Of a stretch of DNA of 64,000 bases, positions 45,299-56,038 are shown piece by piece. This DNA is from Monodelphis domestica. Lineage: Eukaryota > Chordata > Mammalia > Didelphimorphia > Didelphidae. A model generated the notes under the pieces. It did no database searches and was not told the DNA's origin. It saw nothing but the letters and a program-made list of their open reading frames with translations. The stretch is taken from NCBI RefSeq assembly GCF_027887165.1, contig NC_077227.1, positions 76,192,305 through 76,256,304 on the forward strand. The letters run 5' to 3'. The first letter of the stretch is position 1. The number at the start of each line of letters is the position of its first letter. A program made the position numbers and the translations under genes.

Positions 45299-45867
45299 AT
45301 ATATATTTTTAATATATTTTATTTGATCATTTCCAAGCATTATTCGTTAAAGACATAGATCATTTTCTTTTCCTCCCCCCCACCCCCCATAGCCGACGCT
45401 TAAGTCCACTGGGCATTAGATGTTTTCTTGATTTGAACCCATTGCTTTGTTGATAGTATTTGCATTAGAGTGTTCGTTTAGAGTCTATCCTCTGTCATGT
45501 CCCCTCAACCTCTGTATTCAGGCAGTTGCTTTTCCTCGGTGTTTCCACTCCCATAGTTTATCCTTTGCTTATGAATAGTGTTTTTTTCTCCTGGATCCCT
45601 GCAACTTGTTCAGGGACATTACACCACCATTTATGGAAAAGTCCATTACGTTCGATTATACCACAGTGTATTAGTCTCTGTGTACAATGTTCTCCTGGTT
45701 CTGCTCCTCTCACTCTGCATCACTTCCTGGAGGTTGTTCCAGTCTCCATGGAACTCCTCCACTTTATTATTCCTTTTAGCACAATAGTATTCCATCACCA
45801 ACATATACCACAGTTTGTTCAGCCATTCCCCAATTGATGGGCATCCCCTCGTTTTCCAGTTTTTGTC
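45299..45867 (-). mobile_element. 5'-truncated L1 (3' end)
   Basis: About 570 bp match the 3' end of the large L1 (its region 35500-36070): the last part of ORF2 (IGEWLNKLWYMLVMEYYCAK) and the 3'UTR. The T-rich tail is on the left. Exact 18-bp target duplications GCCCAGATGCATATATAT lie at 45281-45298 and 45868-45885. Divergence from the large L1 suggests separate insertions of related subfamilies. Confidence 0.93.
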
Positions 45868-46165
45868 GCCCAGATGCATATATATCAAGTGTGCCTTTCT
45901 CCAGTTTGTCTTTGATCTCTTTAATTCTATCCAAATCAACAAACATTAAAGTATGTGCCAAAGTAGCACAACCCCCAAACAAACAAACAGAAGCATTCTC
46001 TGTCCTCAAGGACAGTTCCTTCTTATAAGTACCCTTAGAGGACAACCTTAGAGAATTGTTATCACCCCTATTGATTAAATACAAATTTTTCCTAATTAGC
46101 AGTAATTTTTCATCTAATTTTACCTTCCATTACATAGTCTACCATTTCTTCTTAGAACTTGCTTC

Positions 46166-46170
<5 letters not shown>

Positions 46171-46227
<57 letters not shown>

Positions 46228-46386
46228 CCTCTTTTATCTTTCTCCCTCTTTCTCTTTCTGTCTCTCTCTGTCTCTTTCTGTCTCTCTCCTTTTCCCTCTT
46301 TCTGTTTCTGTCTTTTCTCTCTCCCTCTTTCTCTCTCTCTGTCTCTCTGTCTCTCTGTCTCTGTCTCTGTCTCTGTCTCTCTCTCC
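46171..46386. repeat. (CT)n tract, 216 bp
   Basis: Pure CT core (46173-46213) followed by CTTT, CTGT and CTCC variants. Long open frames of Ser-Leu or Arg-Glu repeats here are artefacts of the tract. Confidence 0.97.
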
Positions 46387-46399
46387 TTCCCCCTTCTCT

Positions 46400-46560
46400 C
46401 TTAACCCTTACCTTCTTAGTACCACTTCTAAGACAGAAGAATGGCAAGGGCTAGGTAATAGAGGTAAAGTGACTTGGCTGGGATCACACAGTTAGGAATT
46501 GTCTGAGATCCTCCTGACATTAGGCCTGGCATTTTATCCGCTGGATGACTTAACTCCCCC
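46400..46560 (-). mobile_element. Type A SINE
   Basis: TAACCCTTACCTTCTTAGTA, GGCAAGGGCTAGGTAATAG and GGGATCACACAGTTAGGAA. Confidence 0.92.
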
Positions 46561-46839
46561 ACCATTCACTTTCACATGAATCTTCAGGCCCTTGCCTTCA
46601 GTTTTGAGTTCATCCCCATACACATGCCTGGTGTTTCCTGTTCTAGAAGAAGCCAGCCTTTGACCCCCGGTACCCCATTCAAGCTATTCTACTGCCTTGC
46701 TCTTACCCTTGGTAGCCAAATTTCACTGCCTTTTCTCCTTCCCCACCTCATTCTGGAGATGGGCAAATGTCATTCTAAATTCCCCAAATGAGGGAGAATG
46801 ATATCTGCAGCCTCTCTGATGACTTTGACTCTCATTCAT

Positions 46840-47320
46840 TGTTTTGGTCAACATTTATCAAGCATGTACCAGGTACTTACTATGTGCCAGCAAAGTGGGA
46901 GAAGAGGAAAAAAGGAATTAATAAAAGAGACAAAAAAAGAAAAAAGAAAGACAAAAAATAAAATTTTTTTTAAAAAGACAAGGTTTTTGTTTTGTACTGA
47001 GGGCTTCATGGGAAGGTGTTCTTGAGCCAGATCTTGAAAGAAGCTAGAGATTCTGCAAGAGGCAAAGGTGAGGAGGGGGGAATCATTCCAGGAAACTGTC
47101 TTGGCAAAGGTACTACTGAGGTCAGAGCTAGAATGCCAGTTTTGGGTAATAAAAACATTTCTTTTGGCTGAATGTAGAGTATGAGGAGGAGTTGTGTAAA
47201 ATCAGTCTAGAAAGAGAGATCAGAGCCAGACTGTGAAGGGATCTAAATGTCAAAGAGAAAAGTTCTATATTATCTTAAAGGGAGCCACTGCTGCTTCTTG
47301 AGCAGAGGAATGATATCATG
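46840..47320 (+). repeat. Ancient interspersed repeat, two parts
   Basis: CAACATTTATCAAGCATG opens it. After an A-rich stretch come AGCCAGATCTTGAAAGAAG, GGAATCATTCCAGG, AGGGAGCCACTGCTGC and GAATGATATCATG. Same family as 61675-62665. Confidence 0.45.
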
Positions 47321-47404
47321 TTTTTATTTTTCTTTCTTCCCAATCCTCTGTTTCCTGCTTCTGATGAATCTTCCTTAGGAATTCTACACACTTCTCTTGT
47401 TCTT

Positions 47405-47630
47405 TCTTTGTTGTTGCTTAGTTGTTTTGTTATGTTCAATTCGTTGAGGCATTTTCTTGGCAAAAATACTAGGTGGCTTATCATATCCTTCTCTATTTTA
47501 TAGATGAGGAAACTGAGTCAAACAAGGTTAAATGACTTGACTAGGGTCACATAGGTAGGAAAAATTTGAGGCCAGATCTTAACTCAGTCTTCCTGACCTC
47601 CAGATCTGGACTCCATCCACTGTTCCAACT
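47405..47630 (-). mobile_element. Type B SINE
   Basis: TTGTTGTTGCTTAGTTGTTT, TTCTTGGCAAAAATACTAGG and ATAGATGAGGAAACTGAGTC. Confidence 0.92.
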
Positions 47631-47989
47631 TGCTACTTTTTACTCTATTTCCCTTAACAACTGACTTATTCCCAGTCCTCATCTCTTCACATTTAACCTA
47701 TTGTGATAGCTTCCTGTCTGTACCATATTCCCTTTCCAGTTCTCATATCACTGCTCAAGTAATCTTCCCAATACCTTAGTCTGATAGTAATAGTCCTCTT
47801 CTCAAGATCCTCCATCACTCCATATTGCCTCTGGAATAAAGTATATGTTGGAGGCCTTGCTCAATTTGTCTTTAAATCTGTTTTTCAGCTTCATCTCAAA
47901 TGAGGATCCTTTAGCCCTGTGCCTTCCACCTCCATTTTTGTCCTGCCTTTTCTTGTTTCTATGCAGACTTATGCTGTCCCTCAAGTTTA

Positions 47990-48275
47990 AAAAAAAATTC
48001 AGCTTTTTTCCCCCAGATTACATGTCGATACAATTTTTAATAGTTATTTTTTGACATTTTGCAATCTGTGTTCTCTCTCTTCCCTCCCTGATCCCCAAGA
48101 TGGTGGGAAATATGATATAGGTTGTACGTGTTATCATATAATATGTATTTCCATGTTTGCCATGTTGTGAAAGAAGACCCATATCACTTATATTAGAGAA
48201 AAAAATCATGGAGGAAATAAGTGGAGAATGGTATGTTTCAGTCTGCATTTAGATTCCATCAGTTCCTTTTATGGT
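47990..48275 (-). repeat. LINE-like 3'-end repeat, antisense copy
   Basis: T-rich left end, then TTTCCATGTTTGCCATGTTG, GAAAGAAGACCCATATCAC and CATTTAGATTCCATCAG. It is the reverse of the 43640-43990 family. Confidence 0.55.
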
Positions 48276-48391
48276 AGTGGGTAGCCTTTTCTGTCATGAG
48301 TCTCTTGGAGATGCCCTAGAGTGGTCCTCCAGATTTAAAGATGGATTTGAATCCGCCACCCCTCTTCTTGTAAGTCCCTCTCTAGTTCCAG

Positions 48392-48532
48392 GGATAGCTG
48401 GGTGGTTCAGTGGATAGAAAGCCAGACCCACAGATGGGAGATCCTCATTTCAAATCTGGCCTCACACATCCTATTTAGGATTTGTTAGAATCAATTAAGT
48501 TGATTCTAAGACAGAAGTTAAGGGTTTAAAAA
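48392..48532 (+). mobile_element. Type A SINE, internally shortened
   Basis: TAGCTGGGTGGTTCAGTGGA, GATGGGAGATCCTCATTTCA and AGACAGAAGTTAAGGGTTT. Confidence 0.88.
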
Positions 48533-48784
48533 GAGCTCCCAGACTCCCCATAGTTCCATTTATACCTCTTCCCTGAAGCTTTCCCTTAACTTTCCTTCTT
48601 TTTCCTAGCACTGAAAATGATCTCTCTTCTTAAATTTCTTATAGCATTTATCTCTACTTTTGCTGGTACTTAGCAAATTCTCTCTTGTATAATATTTGTT
48701 TTTGTATACATGACTTTTCTTTCCCTATTAGATTACAATCTCCTTGAAAGTATAGTCTATGCCCTATCTATCCTTGCATCCCCA

Positions 48785-49134
48785 AGCTGTGGCAATCTAA
48801 AATTCCTGGAGACTGACTTCTGGGTAAGAAATCAGTTTATTGATTATTGATTAGGTTAGCACTAACCAATATATTAATTTGTCAGTGATCTCTCCTGGTG
48901 TTTGAAGACCAAAAAGGCCTTTCACAAAGATCTCCAAATAGATAATTTTGGGAGCTTATTATTCAGCCTCTGCCTTGGACATCCCAAGAGATCTCTAATT
49001 GGTGAATAGCCAATGAGGAAGTGATCTGTCAAAATTCTCAACTCTTCTCCATCCTGTGGATGATGTTTGCATAGTTGTTTAATAATCCCCAATTACCTGA
49101 GAGAGAAATCAAGTTCTGCCTGGCCAAAGTTGAC
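48785..49134 (-). repeat. LTR-like fossil (tentative), family shared with 33835
   Basis: CAGTTTATTGATTATTGATT near the left edge, then GGGAGCTTATTATTCAGCC, GACATCCCAAGAGA and AGGAAGTGATCTGTCAA. The same order occurs at 33835-34135. The sequence is interrupted at its right end by the nested insertions at 49149-49716. Confidence 0.4.
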
Positions 49135-49148
49135 CCCTGCAATGATTC

Positions 49149-49498
49149 TTTTTTTTTTCCTCTTTAGATTTTATTTTATTTTAATAACAAATTTCCACAT
49201 GTTCCCAAGTTATATGATCCAAATTGTCTCCCTCCCTTATTTCCTCTCTCCTCCCAGAGCTGGCAATCAATTCAATCTGGGCTATACATGTATTATCATG
49301 CAAAACATGTTTCCATATTATTAATTTTTATAAGTGAATAATCTTATTAAGCCAAAACCCCCAAATAATAACTCAAATAAACAAGTGATAAATCATATGT
49401 TTTTGTCTATATTCCTACTCCAGTAGTTCTCTCTCTGGAGGTGGATAGCATTCTTTATCATAAGTTCCTCAGAATTGTACTGGATCATTATATTGCTG
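49149..49498 (-). repeat. LINE-like 3'-end repeat with target duplications
   Basis: Antisense repeat with a T-rich tail on the left; AACAAATTTCCACATG, TATATGATCCAAATTGTCTC and TATACATGTATTATCAT are shared with 44215-44520. Flanking copies CCTGCAATGATTCTT (49136-49150) and CCTGCAATAATTCTT (49501-49515) show poly-A retrotransposition. Confidence 0.75.
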
Positions 49499-49515
49499 AA
49501 CCTGCAATAATTCTT

Positions 49516-49716
49516 TTTTTTTTTTAAACCCTTACCTCCCCTCTTAGAATCAATACTGTGTATTAGTTCTAAGGCAGAAGAGTGGTAAGGGCTAGGCAAT
49601 GGGGGTTAAGTGACTTGTCCAGAGTCAATAGCTAGGAAGTGTCTGAGGCCAGATTTGAACCTAGGACATCCCATCTCTGGACCTGACTCTCAATCCACTG
49701 GGATACCCAGTTGCTT
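49516..49716 (-). mobile_element. Type A SINE sharing a target site with the neighbour
   Basis: TTAAACCCTTACCTCCCCTC, GGGCTAGGCAATGGGGGTTA and CTCAATCCACTGGG. Flanked by CCTGCAATAATTCTT (49501) and CCTACAATGATTCTT (49717). Confidence 0.95.
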
Positions 49717-50257
49717 CCTACAATGATTCTTAATGGGAGATTTAAGGACTTGTTTGGGCTATGTGTGGGTGCATCTGGTCTAAGCTGGTTCTAATGACAG
49801 TAATGCAGATCTCACAATCTTGCTTTCCTATCTATTCTATGGTGGAAGAAGTGCTTTGGATGGGGCATAACAGAATGAGTAACGGAGGCTGAGGGACTGA
49901 TTTGAGTTTCTGATTCACAACTCACCTCCTCCCCCCAATAATTGAGTATATATTAGAAATAAATCCTCTCACAGAATAGGCTACACATAGTAAAGCCATT
50001 AATGCTTTTTTGTTTGTTTGGGAAGGGTGGATAGATCTCAACCTCTGATTTCATTGGTATAGGGAACTTGTGGTATAGAAACTCCCCACATTAATGATGA
50101 TTGACAGCTCATCTAATAGCCTTAGAGAATTGCCTGAGGCATTGAGAAGTAGTGCTTCACCAACTCATGTTTCTAAATCTCATATTAATCAATCAGCCAA
50201 AAAGCATTTAGAAAGCACCAGCTACTAAGTAAATGTGCCAGGCCCTATGTACATGCA

Positions 50258-50458
50258 TCTGACTCTTCTAGACCCCATTTGGGGTTTTCTTGGCAAAGAT
50301 AATGGAATGGTTGGCCATTTCCACTTCCAGCAAATTAAGGCAAACAGAGGTTGAATGACTTGTCAAAGGGTGACTCGGTAAGTTCTGAGTCTAGACCTGA
50401 ACTCAGATCTTCTTGACTTTAGCCCAGTGCTCTATCCACTGAGCCACTCAACTATCTC
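50258..50458 (-). mobile_element. Type B SINE
   Basis: CCCCATTTGGGGTTTTCTTG, CAAAGATAATGGAATGGTTG and CTATCCACTGAGCCACTC. Confidence 0.93.
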
Positions 50459-50731
50459 TAGTCCCCAGCATTAGTCTACTGTTTTTCTGTGCCTAACACA
50501 TAGTAAATGTTATATATTAATAATAATAATTATTATTATACTTATGTTAAAAATGGCCAGCTACTAACCAATAAACAATTCTATCACTCTTTCCTTCAAA
50601 ATATTACCAGAAAGCCCATTATTATTTGGTTTTAATTTGAAAATTTCATTTGGGTACAGCTTTCTTCAAACTATTATTCTTTTGATGCTTTATTGTGAAA
50701 TAGAGGGAGAAATCTTAAAAGCAGAACTCAA

Positions 50732-50937
50732 GGGGGCAGTTGGGTGACTTGGTGGAATGAGAGCCTGGTTCAAAAATGGGAAGTCCTGGGCTCAGTCTGG
50801 CCTCAGAGACTATTTAGCTATGTGACCCTGGGCAAGTCACTTAACCCTCATTGCCTAGCCCTTAATGCTCCTCTGCTTTGGAACCAATACATAGTATTAG
50901 ATTCTAAGATGGAAGGTAAAGGTTATTTTTTCTTTTT
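50732..50937 (+). mobile_element. Type A SINE with exact target duplications
   Basis: GGGGCAGTTGGGTGACTTGG to a T/A-rich end, flanked by AAAGCAGAACTCAA at 50718-50731 and 50938-50951. Confidence 0.96.
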
Positions 50938-51295
50938 AAAGCAGAACTCAATCTCTAGCAGATTCTACTAAGTCAAAAACGGGTCTACATATGGACCTTT
51001 GTGTCCTTTGGCCAAGGACCAGCTTGACCAAGTTTGGAGAGACTCCTTACATTGTTGGCTGCAAAGTACAAATTTTTCAGCCAAGGTAACTTACCCTCGA
51101 GGACTGCTTCCTAAGTTAGAGGAGAGCTGTGCTGTGTCAGTTGAAGGGGTTTTGAAGTACTCTAACACCAAACAGCATAACAAGGAAATACAGCACAAAC
51201 CTTGGCCAAATCTGTCTTAAATGTGAACGGGACTGTATCATTGCAGTTGCTGTCATCCTCTTGGGGAGAACAGCTGTCAAGCTGAATGAGAAGAC

Positions 51296-51495
51296 CAGGG
51301 GTCCTTAATCTCTTTTGTGTCCCAAACATCTTTGGCGGTCTATGCATCCTTTCTGAGAATAATACTTTGTTGCCCACTACATACAGAATTGAAGGAAGTG
51401 CTCATTTTCAGCTGGAGGTTAGTGAAAATAAAGCTGGAATTTTTTTTCCCCATCCAAATTCACAAAGCCCCTGGGGTATATAGACTGTTAATTCT
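51296..51495 (+). mobile_element. hAT-like fossil, internally deleted
   Basis: Begins CAGGGGTCCTTAATCTCTTT, followed by TTTGGCGGTCTATGCATCC, AGAATAATACTTT and AGGTTAGTGAAAATAAAG. It joins the left-end motif seen at 43500 and 44050 to the right-end motif seen at 25110, so it is an internally shortened copy of one family. Confidence 0.6.
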
Positions 51496-51499
51496 GAGG

Positions 51500-52052
51500 C
51501 ATTTCCACATGTCCAGTCTAGCCCAGATGTTGTAGTTCCAGCCAAATGGACCAGAGCTCTTAGAATCTCCAGCCTTAACTCAAGTAAGAGACACATCCTT
51601 AGAGAAGACTGATTGATATCATCTGGCTCATTGACTTATCATGGTGAATAGGTCACGGAACCAGTATCACCATGCTCACTCTCCACTCCCATTTGTGTCA
51701 CCTTGATCAGAAGGTTGGTCTTGGAGTCAGGAATCCTAGGTGTAGTTCCTATCCCTGACATGAACTGATACAGGAAACGGGTCGTATGCAGATTGTCATA
51801 ATGACTAAGCAAACCTGTACACCTTCATAAAAATAGAAACCATTTCTCTGGTATATAAAATTGGCTCACAAGACTCTGATTCATGCTTTGCGTGAGTGCG
51901 TCTTGAATAGCACATGCTCATGTAAAAAGTTTTAAAAAGCTCTCTATAAAACAAATTACCAAGCTTAATACTTCCTCTGAAGGATTTGAAAGGATATAAG
52001 AATATCCTTTAAAAAGTATCACTTAAAAAGACTTGTAGATGCATTGGTATAG

Positions 52053-52055
<3 letters not shown>
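51500..52055. other. Intronic stretch without recognised features
   Basis: I see no repeat family or coding resemblance; it ends at the TG microsatellite. Confidence 0.45.
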
Positions 52056-52096
<41 letters not shown>

Positions 52097-52103
52097 TGTG
52101 TGT
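52056..52103. repeat. (TG)n microsatellite
   Basis: About 23 TG units with one TTTG interruption. Confidence 0.97.
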
Positions 52104-52507
52104 TATCTGGCAAGGATTTGGGAGGGGAAATAAAGGTTACAATTTGTCTGGGATTTTGTAGAGGACATTTCAGATGATATTGCACTGGGATGATCCCTGA
52201 AATCCCTTCTAGCCATAGAATTTTATAATCTTATAGACCCTTTCAGGAAAGGAGTCACAGGGGTCTAGTTGTACTTTGGTTTTTCATTAATTTTTAAATT
52301 TAAATATTACATTTAGTTATTTTCTTGATCATTTTTGTTTCTGCCAGGACTGCTACCTCGAAGCATCTAGCCAATGATACCCTCTCTAAAAGAGAAACCA
52401 GTTCGTTTATATGCTTTTATGGTGGGAGCAGATGGTCAAAGAGGGATAGATTCAAATACCATGGTTCATTTCACTTGCAAAACCAAACTATCTTAAGATG
52501 AAATGGG

Positions 52508-52718
52508 CATGGGAGCAGGTAGGTGGCTCAATGGACTGAGAACCAGGTCTGAAGACGGGAGGTCCTGGGTTCAAATGTGGCCTCAGACACTTCCTAGCTA
52601 TGTGACCCTGGGCAAGTCACTAATCCCAATTGCCCAGCCCTCACCTCTCTTCTGCATTGGCAACAATATACAGTATTGATTCTAAGATGGAAGATAAGGG
52701 TTTAAGGGGGAAAAAAAA
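52508..52718 (+). mobile_element. Type A SINE with exact target duplications
   Basis: GCAGGTAGGTGGCTCAATGG to poly-A, flanked by AGATGAAATGGG at 52496-52507 and 52719-52730. Confidence 0.96.
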
Positions 52719-52730
52719 GATGAAATGGGA

Positions 52731-53515
52731 CCAGGAGATGGGTTCTATTCCTGGTCTCTCACCCTTGTAAGCCTGACTTCTTAGGATCTGATTTGAACTC
52801 CAGTACCTTTGCTAAGAAAACTGGAAGGTTTGGATATGAATGGAAAACAATTGAACAGCAATTATTTTAAGAATGTCCCCCCATCCACATACCCACCATG
52901 AAATTTGGGCATGTTCAGGATGAAAATGACAACCACTTAGGTCTTTAATGGAGTAGACAGTTGGTAAAGGAAAAAGCACTTGACTGGATTTTGGATTAGA
53001 AGAGGGATTAAAATCCTGAGTAACCTCAGCAATTCTATGAGAGGGTTGGCCTGGGTGGTCTTAGAAGTTCACTGTTTTTCCAACTCTATGATCTTATGGT
53101 TTATTTTACTCAAGGATAGTGGTGCTCCCAGTGATTGTCTCTGGAGTCATGATGGCAATCTTTATGGACTGAAGAGTCATATAACTTCTGAGTGACCCCT
53201 GCGCAGTCAGCTATAACCAGAGTATTCTAATAGAGATATTACAAGGCTCCAAGAGTCAGAGGTTGCATATATAAGAGCCAGATACAGCTTGGGAGCTTTG
53301 ATCTGAATGTCATGGCACCCAGAGTTATTTATAAAAATCAGTGCTAAAAATAGAGGAAAAGCAAAATGAGCAAGACAAACTCCAGAGCATTGGGTAGGTC
53401 CCCTATGTAGGATTTATGGGGGAAAAAAAGGGGGGAAAATCACCTTTGAGAATATTTTAAAAAATCCTTTAGGGAATTAATCAAGGTGTTGGTTTTTTTT
53501 TAATCAAGCCCCTAT
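52731..53515. other. Intronic stretch without recognised features
   Basis: No clear repeat or exon. A short MIR-like piece may lie near 52960-53090 (CTCTATGATCTTATGG). Confidence 0.4.
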
Positions 53516-53518
53516 TTT

Positions 53519-53737
53519 TTTTAAAACCCTTACCTTCTGTCTTAGAATGGATATTAGTATGAATGGGAATTAGTATGAGTTCCAAAGCAGAAGAGTGGTA
53601 AGGTAAGTGCTAGGCAGTTGGTGTCAAGGTAGTTGCCCAGGGTCACACAGCTAGGAAGTGTCTGAGGACAGATTTAAACCTAAGATCTCCAATCTCCAGC
53701 CCTGGCTCTCAATCTACTGAGCTACCTAACTGCCCCT
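53519..53737 (-). mobile_element. Type A SINE
   Basis: AAAACCCTTACCTTCTGTCT, GGTCACACAGCTAGGAAGTG and GAGCTACCTAACTGCCCC. ATTAGTATGAATGGGA and ATTAGTATGAGTTCCA show a small internal duplication near 53550. Confidence 0.95.
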
Positions 53738-53974
53738 CAAGCACTACTATTGAACTACTCCTAATTGCTCACATTTACACAGTACTGTACAGTTCATAAA
53801 ACATTTATCTCCTCATGATTCAGTTATAGGTAGCTCTACACAGTGTTTAATTATGGTCCCCATTTCTCTGGGAGAAGACTCAAAGATTGAGAGTCTTGTC
53901 TACAGTCACATATGTAGTATATAGCGAACTCTGGATCTAAACATCAGAAGCTCATGGGTCTACAGCCAACAGAC

Positions 53975-54075
53975 ACCTGAGAGGTCATCTAGCCCAAACC
54001 TCTCATTTTATAGAAAAGGAAACTGAGGCCCGTGGAGGCAGAATGACCTTCCTAGTAATAAGCATCTGACCAGTG
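53975..54075 (-). mobile_element. MIR fragment
   Basis: GAGAGGTCATCTAGCCCAAA and GAAAAGGAAACTGAGGCCC. Confidence 0.7.
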
Positions 54076-54299
54076 TTTTTACTAGACTATGCCCCCAAGT
54101 TCAGTTTTTTTTTCTTTATTCTGCTAATGTGCAAGGAAGTATAATGAATACTGTGGGCCATACAGAGACATCCTGTTTGGGGAGGTCAGGCATCTGCCTA
54201 TGAAAACTATAAATCTGTAGGACAAGGGCCCCAGGAGTGGTATAGATAATCAGTTCTTTAGGAGATCAAATAAAAGGGAAGGAGGTAATTTTGTAATGA

Positions 54300-55520
54300 T
54301 GAAAAAGTCATGGAAGGAGGTAGAATTTAAGTTTGAGTTCTTCTAAAACCTGTGTCCAATTTGCTGGAGTTCCTCAGTTATTGCTTGGTGTTCCTTGGTC
54401 TTCCTCTGTTCCATTTGCTCTTTGTTCATTACCTGGATAGAAGCTGTCAATTGTAATTTCTTTTTTTCTTTTTCTGTTGTTTACTCATATTTTTTCCTTC
54501 TTTCCCCCCTGTCATTGGCTATATTCTTGTTCCTCTGTTTATTTGCTGGATCTGTGGGTTTGGGATTTTCTGTCCTGAAGGGGCTTCTTCCCTACTCTTC
54601 TGAATAACTGGATTAGGCTGATGCAACTGACCTGTTCTATTAATGAGCCCTGAGGCCAGATCTTCCCCAGTTGCCTGCAGAAGCTAAAGGTGTAGGTGAA
54701 GGTGTGGGGGTTGAAGGTAGTTACTTTTGTCCTCTCTTCCTTTATGCCAGCCTGCCTCTCTGCCAGCTGACCAGACAGAGCCCTGAGCTTCCCATGGTAG
54801 TGCCAAGGTACTCTGTTGTGGTCGCAGCTTTCCCCCGGGATCCCAGTCAACTGGATTCTTACCTCAGGTCTCAGTGCAGTAGGTGGGGGAGGGGTGTTAG
54901 AGATGGAGCTTTTCTACTCTTTGGAGGCTTCTTATCTGCACTATTGATAGACTAGATTAAGCCAGTTGAGCTGATCTGCAGAGCTGGATGTGCCCTGTGG
55001 CCAAAACTTCCAGAGGCAAAGGCCCAAGATGGAAGAGGAGTGGCTGAAGGCTGCAACCAGGCTGCCTTCCTCTCTGCCCCTCTCTTCCACTACCTCCTTG
55101 CCACCTGTGGTCAGAGCCCTGAGCCTCACATAGCTATGATAGCAAGGCACTCCCTTCAGGCTGGACCCCTCATCCAAAGATTCCAGTAACTGTCTCAGTA
55201 CCATAGGTGGGGGAAGGGTCCTGGGACCTTCTTTCTTTCTTTTCCTCAAACCCTAGCATTCAACCTTCTCTGCATACCTTTTAAGTTGAACCCAGCAGAA
55301 GGGGCCCCTGGCTCTGTCCTGTTGTTGGATTTGATTTTTTTTCCCCCTCAAAGGACTTTGTTTTTGATTGGTGTGGAAGGGTTTTCACAGAGGACTCAAC
55401 TTTTGCTGCTTCTAAGCTGCCCTCTAGAATTTGTTTGTCCTTGAATGGTGACTCAGATAGGTAAAAAAGAGCAGGATGGATAATCCAGGCAACCATGATT
55501 ATGAGTGCCACAGAATACTT
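54300..55520 (-). mobile_element. L1 5'-end fragment with duplicated 5'UTR unit
   Basis: On the minus strand the left part reads like the start of a L1 ORF1 (MSKQQKKKK, then a region rich in Glu, Gln and Asn). To the right lie two diverged tandem units of about 340 bp (about 54605-54900 and 54950-55240), sharing CAGAGCCCTGAGC, CTGCCTTCCTCTCTGCC-like and GTAGGTGGGGGAGGGG blocks. No ORF2 or 3' end follows. L1 assignment rests on layout and composition. Confidence 0.5.
54605..55240. repeat. Two tandem units of about 340 bp
   Basis: Unit 1 and unit 2 share matching order of blocks: GAGCCCTGAGGCCA / TGTGCCCTGTGGCCA, CAGACAGAGCCCTGAGC / GTCAGAGCCCTGAGCC, CCAAGGTACTC / GCAAGGCACTC, and GTAGGTGGGGGAGGGG / ATAGGTGGGGGAAGGG. 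This is a direct repeat with considerable divergence, likely the 5'UTR of an older L1. Confidence 0.7.
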
Positions 55521-55523
55521 TTT

Positions 55524-55650
55524 GTTGTTGTTGAGTCTCTTTAGTTGTGTCTGACTTCATAACTCCATTTGGAATTTTCTTGACATAGGAGTGGTTTGCC
55601 ATTTCCTTCTCTAGCCTATTTTGCAGACAAGGGAACTGATGCAAACAGGA
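55524..55650 (-). mobile_element. Type B SINE 3' part
   Basis: TGTTGTTGTTGAGTCTCTTT, GTGGTTTGCCATTTCCTTC and ACAAGGGAACTGATGC. Confidence 0.88.
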
Positions 55651-55811
55651 TTAGGTTGCTCAGAATAAGTGTTACCTAATTTTATACAGAATACATTAGG
55701 GAAGAGTAAATAGATGAGTTTGAAGGATCCCTCTAGTACTGGGAGATAAAGATTGAAAAAGTAGATTGGGGCTCTTGCTTTAAGATGATTTTTTAAAAAA
55801 CAGTATTAACC

Positions 55812-56007
55812 AGCAGGGTATCAAGAAGACCTGAGTTCAAATTTTGCCTCATTAGAACTGTAGCCCTGGGCAAGTCATTTAACCCTAGCCTCAGTTTCCT
55901 CATCTGTAAAATGGGGGTAATTAGAGTTGTGCTCTCACAGGTGTTTATGGGGATCAAATGAGATAATATATGTGATGCTCTAGATAAATATTTATTTCAG
56001 TTATTAT
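55812..56007 (+). mobile_element. MIR-type CORE-SINE
   Basis: CCTGAGTTCAAATTTTGCC, CTGTAAAATGGGGGTAATTA and GGATCAAATGAGATAATATA. Confidence 0.85.
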
Positions 56008-56038
56008 TTTGGGGAGGGAGTGTTGCCTTAGAGAGACC

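Noticed and set aside
46056-46454. 132-codon and 102-codon frames
   Set aside because: Same artefact of a CT tract.
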